Below, piece by piece: positions 1-10,009 of a stretch of DNA of 64,000 bases; position 1 is the first letter of the stretch; each line of letters starts with the position of its first letter. The notes under the pieces were generated by a model, which did not search any database, had not been told where the DNA came from, and saw nothing but the letters and a program-made list of their open reading frames with translations. The translations under genes were made by a program, and so were the position numbers. The DNA lies in contig NZ_CP128233.1 in NCBI RefSeq assembly GCF_030344915.1, positions 2,170,001 through 2,234,000 on the forward strand, given 5' to 3'. The stretch is from Neopusillimonas aromaticivorans (GTDB taxonomy: Bacteria > Pseudomonadota > Gammaproteobacteria > Burkholderiales > Burkholderiaceae_B).

Positions 1-259
1 TGAGGGGCAGGCTATGGCACAGGGGTATCAGTTCGGCGCACCGCTTGGCGGCCAGAATACCGGCGACACGCGCCGTATTCAGTACTTCGCCTTTGGCATT
101 ATCGCGTGCCGTCAGCAGGCCAAAGGCCTGTGCGCTCATGACCACACGCCCTTGAGCCGTGGCGCTGCGCTGGGTGGGGGCTTTATTGCCCACATCGACC
201 ATGCGGATCTGCCCGGATTCATCCAGGTGACTGAGAATGGGTTCGTCGTTGTTGCTCAT
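1..259 (-). CDS. moaC: Cyclic pyranopterin monophosphate synthase MoaC (C-terminus outside window)
   Basis: MoaC works with MoaA in the first step of molybdenum cofactor synthesis, converting the GTP-derived cyclic intermediate to cyclic pyranopterin monophosphate in the cytoplasm. Reading leftward from the ATG at 259, the N-terminal 86 residues show the family hallmarks: HLDESGQIRMVDVGNKAPTQ, then the TARVAGILAAKR segment and LIPLCHSLPL, which aligns with the active-site LIPLCHPL of E. coli MoaC. The window edge cuts off roughly the second half. Molybdenum cofactor is needed by the sulfite dehydrogenase at 20488, and mog at 44140 belongs to the same pathway. Frame is uninterrupted in the visible part. 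Confidence 0.93.
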   Translation of the reverse strand, partial: MSNNDEPILSHLDESGQIRMVDVGNKAPTQRSATAQGRVVMSAQAFGLLTARDNAKGEVLNTARVAGILAAKRCAELIPLCHSLPL

Positions 260-388
260 CGTCTCTGCTAATCGTTGTTATGGCATGAAAGACAGATGAT
301 ATACGCAAGGGGAGGGCGTGTGGTTTTGTGGCCGACTCAGCGCCTGGATGGCAATGTTCTCGGCATTGGTCAAATTTTCGTCATGGGT

Positions 389-781
389 TCAATGCCCCAG
401 CGCATTCCGGATACGCGCGTAATCAATGAGCTTGTCATGATGGAACCCTTTAATCAGGCCGTCATGACGCGGTACGATAATCGAGGCGCGACGACGCGTC
501 AGGGTTTCGCCTTCGATGACGCCGCGTTCGAACAGAGGGTCGAATTCGTCGAGCAACAGGCCGTGTTCTTCGGCGTAGCGGGTGAAATTATGGCGGGCTG
601 TCATGCGATGCAGGTTGGCGTCGTCCAGTTCCACACCAAAAACGCAGGCGGCCCCGTTGGTTGCACCCGCCATGACGACCCATTGTTCAAACGAAATGCA
701 AAGCTGGCGGTCAGCAACCGCATAGGCCGAGCCATAGGTGGCCATAGACAAAATTGCGGCAGATATTTTTGGCAGAATCAT
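389..781 (-). CDS. Small exported protein of unknown function
   Basis: I do not recognise this 130-residue protein. Its N-terminus has the shape of a Sec signal peptide: MILPK, a short hydrophobic stretch, then GSAYA as a likely signal peptidase I site near residue 21, so the mature protein would be periplasmic. Two cysteines in the mature part (near residues 28 and 46) could form a disulfide. The C-terminal half is charged and has no membrane segment. It lies alone between moaC (same strand, 130 bp downstream) and the peroxiredoxin, which runs divergently. The opposite strand is also open here for 206 codons, but that frame has no signal or family resemblance, so I prefer this one. Confidence 0.55.
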   Translation of the reverse strand: MILPKISAAILSMATYGSAYAVADRQLCISFEQWVVMAGATNGAACVFGVELDDANLHRMTARHNFTRYAEEHGLLLDEFDPLFERGVIEGETLTRRRASIIVPRHDGLIKGFHHDKLIDYARIRNALGH

Positions 782-913
782 GTGGGTGTCCCGTTCGCGA
801 AGGAAGGGTTTTTCTTTTATGAAGACCCTTATTCTGACAGGGTTGCGTTACAGGCGCATGACGTGCTGGTATTAGAATGTTTATTTTTTCAATGATTTAC
901 CAAGAGGAACGCT

Positions 914-1417
914 ATGACGATCAAAACAGGTGATACCCTGCCGGAAGGCACACTGACCGAATTCATCGAGGTTGAACAGCAGGGCTGCAGTCTTGGTCCT
1001 AACGCATTCAAGGTTTCTGATCTGGTCAAGGGCAAAAAAATCGCGATTTTTGCTGTTCCCGGAGCATTTACGCCCACATGTTCGGCCCAGCATGTCCCCG
1101 GCTTTCTGGAACATTTTGACGCATTGAAGGCCAAAGGTATTGATGAGATCTGGTGTGTTGCGGTAAATGACGCCTTTGTCATGGGCGCTTGGGGGCGTGA
1201 TCAGAAGGTTAATGGCCGCATTCGCATGATGGCCGATGGCAGTGGCCTCTGGACACGTGCGTTGGGGCTGGAGCTTGATCTGGTCGACCGTGGTCTGGGC
1301 GTGCGCTCACAACGTTATTCCATGGTCGTCGACAATGGTGTGGTCACCCTGCTCAATCTTGAAAACGGGGGCGGCTATTCCGTCAGTGATGCCGCAACGT
1401 TGTTGCAGCAACTCTAA
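914..1417 (+). CDS. Peroxiredoxin, Prx5 type
   Basis: A 167-residue thiol peroxidase that reduces hydrogen peroxide and alkyl hydroperoxides in the cytoplasm, probably with glutathione/glutaredoxin as reductant as in other Prx5 proteins. The signature PGAFTPTCSAQHVPGF carries the peroxidatic cysteine at residue 56 with the conserved Thr three residues before it. The later segment with AVNDAFVMGAW is also typical of the Prx5 subgroup. Length matches the 160-170 residues usual for bacterial Prx5. A ribosome site (AAGAGGAACG) lies just before the ATG. It stands alone, with a divergent small exported protein upstream and an MFS gene following on the same strand. Confidence 0.93.
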   Translation: MTIKTGDTLPEGTLTEFIEVEQQGCSLGPNAFKVSDLVKGKKIAIFAVPGAFTPTCSAQHVPGFLEHFDALKAKGIDEIWCVAVNDAFVMGAWGRDQKVNGRIRMMADGSGLWTRALGLELDLVDRGLGVRSQRYSMVVDNGVVTLLNLENGGGYSVSDAATLLQQL

Positions 1418-1511
1418 ATCTTGAGTGAAGCGGCGTTGTCATCAAAGCAACGCCGTGCAAGACGTAAACCGTGCAGGAGCTTATGGCGTTCAAGCAAGGA
1501 ATCGCGGCGGC

Positions 1512-2837
1512 ATGATTGGTGCTGTCATTTCATTCTCGTCGTTGTATCTGGCAACTCTGCTGCTGTTGTTGGGCACCGGTTTGTTCAACACCTACCTGGG
1601 TATTCGGCTGGCCGAAGCCCAGGTGTCCGAGCTCTGGGTGGGCTCCCTGATTGCGGTGTACTACCTGGGGTTGGTATTGGGTGCCCGAAATGGTCACCGG
1701 CTTATTGGCCGTGTCGGTCACATACGGGCTTACGCGTCGTCGGCGGCCGTGGTTACGGTAGCCGTACTGGCGCAGGCTCTGATTGATAACCTGTGGGTAT
1801 GGGTTGGGTTGCGTTTTCTTGCGGGCCTGGCCATGGTGACGCAGTTCATGGTCATTGAGAACTGGCTGAACGAGCAAACCGAAAACACGTCGCGTGGCAA
1901 GGTGTTTGCGTTCTACATGGTGTTTTCGGGTTTGGGTACGGTGCTGGGCCAGTTTTCCCTGACGCTGTTTCCTGCGCTTGATTATCAGCCTCTGGTGTTT
2001 GCGGCCATGTGTTCGGCTTTGTGCTTGTTGCCGGTTGCGCTGACGCGCCGGTTGCATCCGGCCATCGTCGAGCCGGCTCCCCTGATGCCGCGTTATTACC
2101 TGGCGCGTGTGCCCGTCAGTCTTGTCGTTGTGTTCATCACCGGTACCTTGACTGGTGCCTTTTATGGTCTTGGCCCGGTGTTTGCTTACAAGCAGAATCT
2201 TTCAGGTGATCAGGTGGCCATGTTCGTGGCGGTTGCCGTCGCTGCCGGTTTGGTGTCGCAATGGCCGATGGGCTGGCTGGCTGATCGCATGGATCGTGCC
2301 CGTCTGATGCGGCTCAATGCCATTGCCCTGGTCATCATCAGTATTCCGTTGTGGGGGTGGATGGTGATGCCGTACTGGGTTTTACTTGTGGTGTCGGCGT
2401 GTTTTGGCGTGTTTCAGTTCACCTTGTATCCCATTGCTTCGGCGTTCGCCAATGACAATGTCGAGCCCGAGCGTCGTGTTGGTTTAAGTGCCATTGTCTT
2501 GATGGTTTACGGGCTTGGCGCCTGTCTGGGCCCATTGGCGGCAGGGGCCATCATGCGCGAGATCAACCCTGACACATTCTTTGTGTTTGTCGCTGCCTGC
2601 TCTGGTTTGCTGGTGCTCTATGTGCGTCCCCAGCGTATGACCGGGGTTCATCTGAGCCAGGATGCGCCAACCCGGTTTGTTCCCATGACCGACATGGAAA
2701 CTGCCCCGGTGGCCCCGGCACTTGACCCGCGTATCGATTTTGAAACTGATATTTCGCATCAAGCGCCGGCAGCACAGGCGACCGCTGTCGAGTCGTCGGT
2801 AGCTGATGATACGGCTACACCGCCTCAGCGCGGGTAA
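1512..2837 (+). CDS. MFS transporter, YcaD-like
   Basis: A 441-residue inner-membrane permease of the major facilitator superfamily with about twelve hydrophobic segments. The first half has GTGLFNTYLGIRLAEAQVS, a segment typical of the YcaD/UMF1-like group, and the loop after helix 2 has NGHRLIGRVGHIRAY, a variant of the MFS loop motif. The hydrophilic C-terminal tail of about 60 residues is probably cytoplasmic. The open frame extends 29 codons upstream to 1425, but I choose the ATG at 1512 because the extension is charged and unlike a helix-1 leader, and AAGGA lies upstream of the internal ATG. The 3' end overlaps the convergent EamA gene by 13 bases. Substrate unknown. Confidence 0.85.
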   Translation: MIGAVISFSSLYLATLLLLLGTGLFNTYLGIRLAEAQVSELWVGSLIAVYYLGLVLGARNGHRLIGRVGHIRAYASSAAVVTVAVLAQALIDNLWVWVGLRFLAGLAMVTQFMVIENWLNEQTENTSRGKVFAFYMVFSGLGTVLGQFSLTLFPALDYQPLVFAAMCSALCLLPVALTRRLHPAIVEPAPLMPRYYLARVPVSLVVVFITGTLTGAFYGLGPVFAYKQNLSGDQVAMFVAVAVAAGLVSQWPMGWLADRMDRARLMRLNAIALVIISIPLWGWMVMPYWVLLVVSACFGVFQFTLYPIASAFANDNVEPERRVGLSAIVLMVYGLGACLGPLAAGAIMREINPDTFFVFVAACSGLLVLYVRPQRMTGVHLSQDAPTRFVPMTDMETAPVAPALDPRIDFETDISHQAPAAQATAVESSVADDTATPPQRG

Positions 2838-3666
2838 AGCAGCCACATCGCGGTAATCGCCAGCGCAATGCCCGCCAGGTTGATGCGTGACAGTTTTTCG
2901 TTAAACACCAGCGCGCCCACCAGCGTACCCAGCGTAATGACACCAATGTTCATGGTTGCGAAAACCAGGCTGGGGTTGGTGGGGAAAGCCTGGTGGGCAC
3001 TGATGTAGAAGTAAATATTGCCGAAATTCAGCAGGCCCAGCACCAGGCCGCCGATAACGCCTGCCTGTTGCCATTGGGTACGCTGTAAGGTCAGTCCGGC
3101 AAACATGACGACCCCGGCCAGTCCAAACGCACCCAGCAGTGTGGCGGCAAAGGCGGTGCCCTGGCGGGCCATTTCCTTGAACAGGATATCAATCGTGCCG
3201 TAACCCAGCCAGACGCCCATCAGGCACAGCAGCGTCATCAGGTTCTGGCGGTGTGCGCCGGCCGGTCGTATCAGCAGGGCCAGCAACGCCAGGAAGGCCA
3301 CGCCAATCGCGATCAGTTTTTGTGTGCTGAAGGTTTCACCAAACCATAGAAACGCTGCGGCCAGCGGGACGAGCAGCGACAGACGCTGTGCGGCGTCGCT
3401 GAGCACGATGCCGGCATGTCGTACCGCAGCGGCCATCACCAGAAAGACAGCGGGCAGCAGCAGGCCCAAGGCGGCCAGGATGCCCGACGAGGCCGAAGGC
3501 ACCAGCAGGGTGTCCAGAGAGGGCGCAGCAGCGTTACGCAAAGTACGGAGGCCACGACATAGTTGACCGCAATCGCCTGCCCGACAGGCACATGGTGACG
3601 TCGGGCGATCTTGAGCAGTACCGAAACAGCAACGCTGCAGCCGATGCTGAGAATCAGAAGGAACAT
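2825..3666 (-). CDS. EamA/DMT-family transporter (frame break near 3521)
   Basis: A drug/metabolite transporter-type inner-membrane protein with about ten helices. It starts at the ATG at 3666 (MFLLILSIGCSVAVSVLLKI) and ends in MWLLYPR. Near 3521 the frame breaks: one base seems to be missing from a CCC run, and adding it joins VLCVTLLRP to SLDTLLVPSASSG. The second half has the usual EamA repeat with paired helices and short loops. The start codon overlaps the bioB stop (TGATG), so the two are probably cotranscribed. Export of a metabolite is possible, but the substrate cannot be read from sequence. Confidence 0.78.
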
Positions 3667-4672
3667 CAGCCGTGGTGGGCAGGCGCCTGCTGCTGACTGG
3701 CATGCAAACCCAGCCGGTCAAACAGTTTCTGGTCTTCCACAAATTGCGGGTTGCCTGTGGTCAACAGTTTTTCACCATAGAAAATCGAGTTGGCGCCGGC
3801 CAGAAAGCACAGGGTTTGCAGGGTATCACTCATGGCTTCGCGGCCTGCCGACAGGCGGACATGTGTCTTGGGCATGGTGATGCGGGCAATGGCAATGGTG
3901 CGAACGAACTCCAGCGGGTCAATGTCGGCCGTGTCTTGCAAAGGGTGCCTTCAACCTTGACCAGGTTGTTGATGGGCACCGACTCAGGGTAGGGGGACAT
4001 ATTGGCCAGCTGAACGATCAGGCCTGCACGCTCGCGACGTGATTCGCCCAGCCCGACAATACCGCCACAGCACACGTTGACCCCTGCATTGCGTACACGT
4101 TCCAGGGTATCCAGGCGATCTTGATAAGTACGGGTTGAAATGATCTCGCCGTAAAATTCGGGCGAGGTATCCAGGTTGTGATTGTAGTAATCGAGCCCCG
4201 CCGCTTTCAGCTGTTCGGCCTGGCCTTCTTTGAGCATGCCCAGGGTGACGCAGGTTTCCAGGCCAAGTGCTTTCACCTGTCGCACCATTTCGGCTACGGC
4301 GTCAATGTGGTGTGCCTTGGGTGAGCGCCAGGCGGCCCCCATGCAAAAACGCTGCGCACCGCTGGCCTTGGCTTCGCGTGCGGCCTGCAGAACTTCGTCC
4401 AGAGGCAAGAGTTCTTCTTTTTCGACCGGGGTATCGTAGCGTGACGATTGCGGGCAATACGAACAATCTTCCGGACAGCCACCGGTTTTGATGGACAGCA
4501 GGCTGGACAGCTGGACGGCATTGATGTCGTGATTTTCACGATGGACGGTTTGCGCCTGGTACATGAGCTCGGGGAAAGGCAGCTCGTACAACGCCAATAC
4601 GGATTTGACATTCCAGCGTCGGGTGTCAGGTGTGACGGCAGGTTCGTGACGGGAAATGGCAACAGCTTCCAT
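3666..4672 (-). CDS. bioB: Biotin synthase BioB (frame break near 3945)
   Basis: Radical SAM enzyme that inserts sulfur into dethiobiotin as the last step of biotin synthesis. The CxxxCxxC iron-sulfur motif is CPEDCSYC at residues 66-73, preceded by SIKTGG. Further family segments are RFCMGAAWR, GLDYYNHNLDTSPEFY and GGIVGLGES. Around 3945 a C appears to be missing from a run: VKVEGT then continues in another frame as PLQDTADIDPLEFVRTIAIARI and runs to the C-terminus. The repaired length of about 335 residues fits the family. No other bio genes are nearby, and the EamA gene directly follows. Confidence 0.93.
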
Positions 4673-5027
4673 GATGCAGCTCTTCTATACGGGTGTCGGG
4701 GATGTTGAACAGGTTTCGGGCAGTTCCGGATGATGGCCTGGAGGGTGCGCTGGAGATGCACCGTGTCGCGTCGTGGTAGATGCCCGGGGAAATGCAGTGT
4801 GTATGTTATTGGCGGGGGCAGATGGCTGCAACCGCATTCAGGCCATAAAATCAGCCAATATTTTTAATTTAGACTTCAAGTTCTTTTATTTTTCGCCAAT
4901 TGTTTGGCTAACATTCGGATCGGTCATGATGACAGGTCACTTCGCAAAATAGTTACCTGTTGTAAAAATGACGAACCCTCCCGTAAACCGCTATCATCAT
5001 GCCTTTTGCATGCCGGAGACTTGACGC
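4673..5027. promoter_or_regulatory. Divergent intergenic region between bioB and thioesterase
   Basis: The 355 bases between bioB and the thioesterase hold no convincing gene. The centre (about 4850-4915) is AT-rich and suits promoters in both directions. A 9-base inverted repeat with one mismatch, ACAGGTCAC at 4932-4940 and GTTACCTGT at 4952-4960, lies 70 bases before the thioesterase start and could be an operator. I see no riboswitch. Confidence 0.4.
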
Positions 5028-5432
5028 ATGACCTTGTTTACGAAAGAAGTCACCATCGAATGGGGTGACTGTGATGAAGCCGGAATTGTTTTCTACCCCA
5101 ATTACTTTTATTGGTTTGACTGCACATTCCAGGGCTTGTTGCGCAGCCGTGGCCTTAGCCAGCGCGATATCCGTCATAAACTCAAGGGCGTGACTCCGCT
5201 GGTTGATGTCGGTGCCACGTTCCGTTCGCCTGGCGCCTACGATGACGTGATTACGATTGAGGCTGGCGAGATTGAATGGTTTGAGCGCCGTTTCAAAGTG
5301 CCCTATACCGTCAAGTGCGGTGATCGTTTGCTGGCGACCGGTCACGAATTGCGTGCCTGGGCGCAGTACAAAGACGACGGTGGTATCAAGGGTGCCAATG
5401 TGCCCGACGAGTTCAAGGCTTACTTCAAGTAA
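5028..5432 (+). CDS. 4-hydroxybenzoyl-CoA thioesterase family protein (hotdog fold)
   Basis: A 134-residue single-domain hotdog thioesterase. The N-terminal segment WGDCDEAGIVFYPNYFYWFD matches the active-site region of the 4-hydroxybenzoyl-CoA thioesterase of Pseudomonas CBS3, with the catalytic Asp in GDCDEAGIV (residue 17). It would hydrolyse an aromatic acyl-CoA such as 4-hydroxybenzoyl-CoA to free acid and CoA in the cytoplasm. It is transcribed toward the hydroxycinnamate operon, which ends convergently 157 bases away with a strong hairpin between, so it is a separate transcription unit. The substrate is inferred from family and neighbourhood only; such proteins are often broad. Confidence 0.85.
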   Translation: MTLFTKEVTIEWGDCDEAGIVFYPNYFYWFDCTFQGLLRSRGLSQRDIRHKLKGVTPLVDVGATFRSPGAYDDVITIEAGEIEWFERRFKVPYTVKCGDRLLATGHELRAWAQYKDDGGIKGANVPDEFKAYFK

Positions 5433-5471
5433 GCAAGGCTTCAGTGGCCGGCGGGTATTTAGCCGACCGTC

Positions 5472-5503
5472 ATGAAAAGGGTGCCGGCAGGCACCCTTTT
5501 CAT
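5472..5503 (+). terminator. Intrinsic terminator after the thioesterase
   Basis: A perfect 14-bp inverted repeat (ATGAAAAGGGTGCC / GGCACCCTTTTCAT) with a 4-base loop, 40 bases after the thioesterase stop. The T-rich 3' arm and A-rich 5' arm let it work in both directions, so it may also end the convergent operon. Confidence 0.85.
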
Positions 5504-5589
5504 TTCCGCGCCCTGCAGATCTCCGGATCAGCAGGGTCTGGTTTTTCCGGTCAGGTTTAAAAGCGCCGGGGTTATTGCCTTAACTGTAC

Positions 5590-6347
5590 TTAGCGCGGCG
5601 CCATGCGGGTTGCCCCATCGATACGGATGATTTCGCCGTTCAGGTAGCGGTTGCCGACAATATGGCTGACCAGATCGGCAAATTCATCGGGTTGCCCCAG
5701 GCGGCGCGGGAAAGGAATGCCGTTGGCCAGCGATTCCTGCACTTCGGGTGATGCCGTGTACAGCAGCGGCGTCAGGAAAATGCCCGGCGCAATGGTCATG
5801 ACGCGTACGCCAAACTGGGCGAACTCGCGCGCCAGCTGAATGGTCATCGATGCGACGCCACCCTTGGATGCTGCGTAGGCGGCCTGGCCGATTTGCCCTT
5901 CGAAAGCAGCCACTGAGCTGGTGAACAGAATCACACCGCGCTCCTCGCCGATCGGGTCGCTGGCGATCATGTCAGCCGCTGCCAGGCGGGTCATGTTGAA
6001 GGTGCCGACGAGGTTCAGGTTGATGATTTTGGTGAAGTCTTCCAGCGGCATCGGGCCGCTTTTGCCGACCACTCGTTTGCCCGAGCCTGCACCGGCGCAA
6101 TTGACCAGCACCCGTGCAACACCGTGTTTTTCACGGGCGATGGCAATGGCTTCCTGCGCACTTTCGGCGCTGGTGACGTCGCAGTGAACAGCGATGCCAC
6201 CGATGCGTTCCGCAACGGTTTGTGCGCGTTCGGTTTGTACATCCAGAATGGCAACCTTGGCACCTTGTCTGGCGAGGCGCTCGGCGGTGGCTTCACCCAG
6301 GCCCGAGGCACCACCGGTGATCAATACAGGGTATCTTTGAGATCCAT
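5590..6347 (-). CDS. SDR 3-hydroxyacyl-CoA dehydrogenase, CouN-like (frame break near 6322)
   Basis: Short-chain dehydrogenase of the HSD10 (type II 3-hydroxyacyl-CoA dehydrogenase) kind. The Rossmann motif is TGGASGLG, the catalytic Ser is in SSVAAFEGQIGQ, and the Tyr/Lys pair is in YAASK; VRVMTIAPGIFLTPLL is typical of the subgroup. By analogy it oxidises the beta-hydroxy acyl-CoA made by hydration of coumaroyl/feruloyl-CoA to the beta-keto thioester. I place the start at the ATG at 6347 (MDLKDTLY), which has AAGGAG before it. One T missing near 6322 would interrupt the frame after residue 8; otherwise a TTG would be the start. Last gene of the operon, 11 bases after the amidohydrolase. Confidence 0.85.
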
Positions 6348-6358
6348 GGTGTGTCTCC

Positions 6359-7287
6359 TTAACAGCAACCGTCGGCGGTGGGTGGTTTCAGGCGGGCGTA
6401 GCGACCATAGACAGGGTCTTTGTCCAGGCCGAGCAGCCGCACAGCGTTATCACGCAGAATCAGGGTTTGACTTCGTCACGGATGCCGATTTTGTCGAAAT
6501 CTTCCAGCCAGCGGTCAGGCGTCATGACCGGGAAATCGGAGCCAAACAGCATCTTGTCTTTCAGGATGGTGTTGGCATATTGCACGAGAATGGGCGGGAA
6601 ATATTTGGGTGACCACCCTGACAGGTCGATATACACCTGAGGTTTGTGGGTCGCAACCGCCAGCGCATTTTCTTGCCAGGGGAATGACGGGTGGGCAATC
6701 ACAATGGGCATGTCGGGGAAATCAACCGCGACATCGTCCAGGTACATCGGGTCAGAGTACTTCAGGCGTACGCCGCCACCGCCACGCATGCGGGCACCCA
6801 CACCGGTCTGGCCACTGTGGAAAATGGCAGGCAGACCGGCCTCGGCAATGACTTCGTACAGGTCGTAGGCGGCCCGGTCATTCGGGTAAAATTCTTGTGC
6901 GGACGGGTGGAACTTGAAGCCGCGAATGCCAAATTCGTTGATCAGGCGACGGGCCTCACGTGCCCCCATTTTGCCGCGCATCGGGTCAATGCTGGCGAAC
7001 GGGATCAACACGTCTTTATGCTTGGCCGTTTCTTCCGCGACTTCCTCGTTGGAGATACGAACCTGGCCGTTGGCGCGTTCGGTATCAACCGTAAAGATCA
7101 CCGCCATCATGTTGCGTTCGCGGTAGTAGGCGGCAGTTTCTTCAATGGTGGGCCGTGGCATCTTTTCTTTGAAGTACTCGGCCATGGCCTTGTCAAAAGC
7201 GATCGCGACCTCGTCGGGCGGGTTGCGTGTCGATACCGTGGCGTGAATATGGATATCAATCGCGACAAGGGGTTTCTGTTCAGTCAT
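6359..7287 (-). CDS. Amidohydrolase-superfamily enzyme, CouO-like (frame break near 6468)
   Basis: A TIM-barrel metal hydrolase of the amidohydrolase_2 kind. Metal-binding features are the HxH pair in IDIHIHA (His13, His15), histidines in AIFHSGQTG and VIAHPSFPW, and the Asp in LFGSDFPVMTPDRW (residue 251). In R. jostii RHA1, CouO of this superfamily is needed for deacetylation of hydroxycinnamates, and its Asp257 is a predicted metal ligand. The neighbours suggest the same role here: hydrolytic cleavage of 4-hydroxyphenyl-beta-ketopropionyl-CoA to the hydroxybenzoate. One C seems missing near 6468; repaired, about 35 residues ending PPTADGCC follow, and the stop overlaps the next ribosome site. 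A decarboxylase role is the main alternative. Confidence 0.82.
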
Positions 7288-7298
7288 ACAGTGTCCTT

Positions 7299-9169
7299 TC
7301 AGGCAGTTGCAGAATGGGGTTGGGCCAGCAAGACGTCATCGTCATCGGGCTGAACTTCGTACAGTTTCTCGACCAGTGCGGCACGGGTACGCAACATGGT
7401 ACGCTGGTTAATGGACCCTTTGTCGGTCATTTCACCCAGTTCCATCAGGGCGGGGTCTTTCAGAAGCAGGGCGCGTACGACCCGGTTGGAACTCCCGGTG
7501 CCTTTGGCCCAAAGGGTGTTCAATAGCGCTTGTGCCCAGGCGCGAACATCGGGGTTTGAGGCAATTTCCGCCAGTGAAGCGCCTTCAGGCAAGTCGGGTG
7601 ACAGTCCGGTGGCGGTTGGCAGCAACAGAATCAGCATACCCAGCTCATCCCGGTCGTGGCCGGTAATGACCGCATCATGAATGAACGGCGCGCCGGCCGC
7701 GATGATTTGTGAACGCATTGCGCCGACATTAACCCAGGTTCCGCTGATCAGCTTGAAATCTTCAGCGATACGGCCGTTGAAGCGCAGGCCGGCACTGGCA
7801 TCGTTTTCGTCAATCATCAGAGCAGCATCACCGCTGCAGAAGAAACCGTCGGCATCGAAGGCTTCAGCAGTCAGTTCAGGCTGGCGCCAGTAGCCCGGCG
7901 TAATGTTGGGACCGCGATAGCGTACCTCCAGCTTGTCGCCGCAGGGGTTAGCTTGACATCGCAGCCAGGGGCGGGAATGCCGATAACACCGGCTTGCCAG
8001 TCGGCCTGGTGTGCGGATGTGGCGAAGGGGCGCTTTCCGTCATCCCCAGACCAGCCGTCATGGGAATACGGGCCCCGACGGTTTGAATGGCAAGTTCGTC
8101 GATGGTTTTTTCAGCGGTGCAGGCAGTGCGGCACCGTTGGGGAAAATCAGGCGCAGGCGGCTGAAGAAGGTTTTGCGCAAGACTTCGTCGCGTTTCATCT
8201 CATGGGCCAGCACTTCAAGGCCTTTCGGAACCGAGTAGTAAATGGTGGACGGCACTTCGCGCAAGTTGCGCAGGGTTTCAGCCATGCCTTCGGGTGTGGG
8301 TTTGCCCTCGTCGATGTACATGGTGCCGCCGTTGTACAGCACAACCCCGAAGTTATTGTTGCCGGCCGCGGTATGGTGCCAGGGCATCCAGTCCACCAGA
8401 ACCGGCGGTTCTTCGCGCACAAAGGGATAGCATTGCATGTGCATCTGCGGGTTGCAGGTGATCATGCGCTGCGTGTTGATGACCGCCTTGGGCAATTTGG
8501 TGGAGCCTGAGGTAAACAGGAATTTGGCGATGGTGTCGCCCGTCACGGCCTGGTGAGCCTGTTGCACTGCCGCTGTGACGGTGTAGGACTCCAGTTCGGC
8601 AAAGGGGTGCACTTGCGGCCTTCGATCTCACCTTCAACAAAAATCAGTTCGGTTTCAGGCGGGATTGACTTGAGGATGGCGTTTTCGAAGCGTGTGGCGT
8701 CGTAGGCAAAGACGGCACCCGGTGTCAGCAGGTCTGCGGCGTGGCGTACGCGTTCGGCGCTTTTTGACAATAATGAGTAGGCTGGTGAGATGGGGGCGAA
8801 CGGTATGCCGACATGCTCTGCCGCCAAGGCCAGCAAGGCATGCTCGATACTGTTCTCTGAAAGAATCATTAAAGGACGCTCGGCGCTCAGACCACGATGC
8901 AGTAATGCCTGGGCAATCGGCAGGATGCGCTTGACCGCGTCGGCGTAGGTCAGGTGTCGCCAGTCGCCGCCATTGACGCGCTGTGCCAGCAGGGTGGCTT
9001 CGGGGCGGATGGTCGCCCAGTGCATCAACGGTTCGGTGTAGCAGCGCGGGAAGGGCTGCAGGGGACGTGCATTGCGCAGCACCACGCTGCCGTCTGCAAG
9101 TGCCTCGCGCGTGGCTTCATACGGTCCAAGTGCCAAAGGGCGAAATGGGGCATTGGTTGTCGTCGTCAT
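7299..9169 (-). CDS. Feruloyl/p-coumaroyl-CoA synthetase, CouL-like (at least four frame breaks)
   Basis: AMP-forming acyl-CoA ligase of the feruloyl-CoA synthase family, which would activate hydroxycinnamates with ATP and CoA. The N-terminal half has PFPRCYTEPLMHWA and LSENSIEHALLALAAEHVG. The phosphate loop is FLFTSGSTKLPKAV, followed by WMPWHHTAAGN, typical of this family. The A8 region YRGPNITPGYWRQ and a later NVGAMR are also present. The frame breaks near 8609, 8107, 8038 and 7948, each explained by one missing base in a short run. The repaired length of about 624 residues matches feruloyl-CoA synthases. It lies 26 bases after the crotonase and 11 before the amidohydrolase. Confidence 0.85.
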
Positions 9170-9195
9170 GGCTTGTCTCCAGTAGTGCGTCAGGG

Positions 9196-9979
9196 TTAAC
9201 TCAGGCTGACTTTGGCGGCGCGCTTTTCCAGGAAGGCATTGACGCGTTCTTTTGCTTCGGGGCTCCCTGGGTGATCGATGCCATCAGGGCTTCTGTCAGC
9301 AGGCCGTGCGACATGGGCTGTTCAGCAATCAGGGGAAGAGCCTGTGTAATGGCGAAGTTCGACAGGGGGCATTGCCGGCAATCTTGCGAGCCAGTTCACG
9401 CGCTTTATCCATGGCCTGACCTTTGGGTGTGACGTAGTGCGTCAGGTTGATGGCCAGCCCTTCACTGGCATTGACAACGTGTCCGGTCAGCATCATTTCC
9501 GTGACGCGGGAAAAACCGATCAGCTTCGATACGCGTACCGACCCGCCGCCGCCCAGGAAAATGCCACGCTGGCCTTCGGGCAAGCCGAAGTAGGTGGTTT
9601 CATCGGCAACCCTGACGTGAGCTGAGGAGGCCAGTTCCAGACCGCCGCCAACAACAGCACCTTGCATGACACAAACGACGGGTACACGTCCAAACTGGAT
9701 TTTTGAGAACGCTTCATACCATTTGAATGAATGCTGCACCCCTTCAGCGGTCGTGGTTTCTGTCAGTTCAGACAGGTCAAGGCCGGCGCAAAAATGTTCG
9801 CCTTCACCGGCCAGTATGGCAACCCGTACGGTGTCAGGCAGGGTATCGAAGGCAACCCGCAGCTGTTCGACGACCCGCAGGCTGAGCGCGTTGCGTTTTG
9901 TCGGTCGTGTCAGGGTGATGGTGGCAATCGTGTCTTCAACAGTCACAGCGACCAGCTGTTCAGGGGTACTTGAGTTCAT
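9196..9979 (-). CDS. Crotonase-family enoyl-CoA hydratase, CouM-like (frame breaks near 9366 and 9268)
   Basis: Enoyl-CoA hydratase/isomerase superfamily. Oxyanion-hole segments are HFCAGLDLSE and MQGAVVGGGLELASSAHVRVAD, and the acidic active-site region is YFGLPEGQRGIFLGGGG. The likely step is hydration of the coumaroyl/feruloyl-CoA double bond. With no vanillin dehydrogenase beside it, and an SDR and amidohydrolase following, a pure hydratase in a beta-oxidative route is more likely than a hydratase-lyase making vanillin. Single bases seem missing near 9366 and 9268; repaired, the protein ends in FLEKRAAKVSLS at 9196 and has about 261 residues. First gene of the operon, divergent from the MarR gene. 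Confidence 0.85.
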
Positions 9980-10009
9980 TGGGGTGTCTCCGATCAGGAT
10001 TAACGAGGA

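Noticed and set aside
275..895. 206-codon rightward open frame over the small exported protein
   Set aside because: No recognisable motif, and the opposite strand offers a signal peptide and sensible composition.
9196..9979. Crotonase read as feruloyl-CoA hydratase-lyase (Ech, vanillin-forming)
   Set aside because: The operon has an SDR and amidohydrolase and no vanillin dehydrogenase, so a beta-oxidative hydratase is the better reading, though sequence alone does not settle it.
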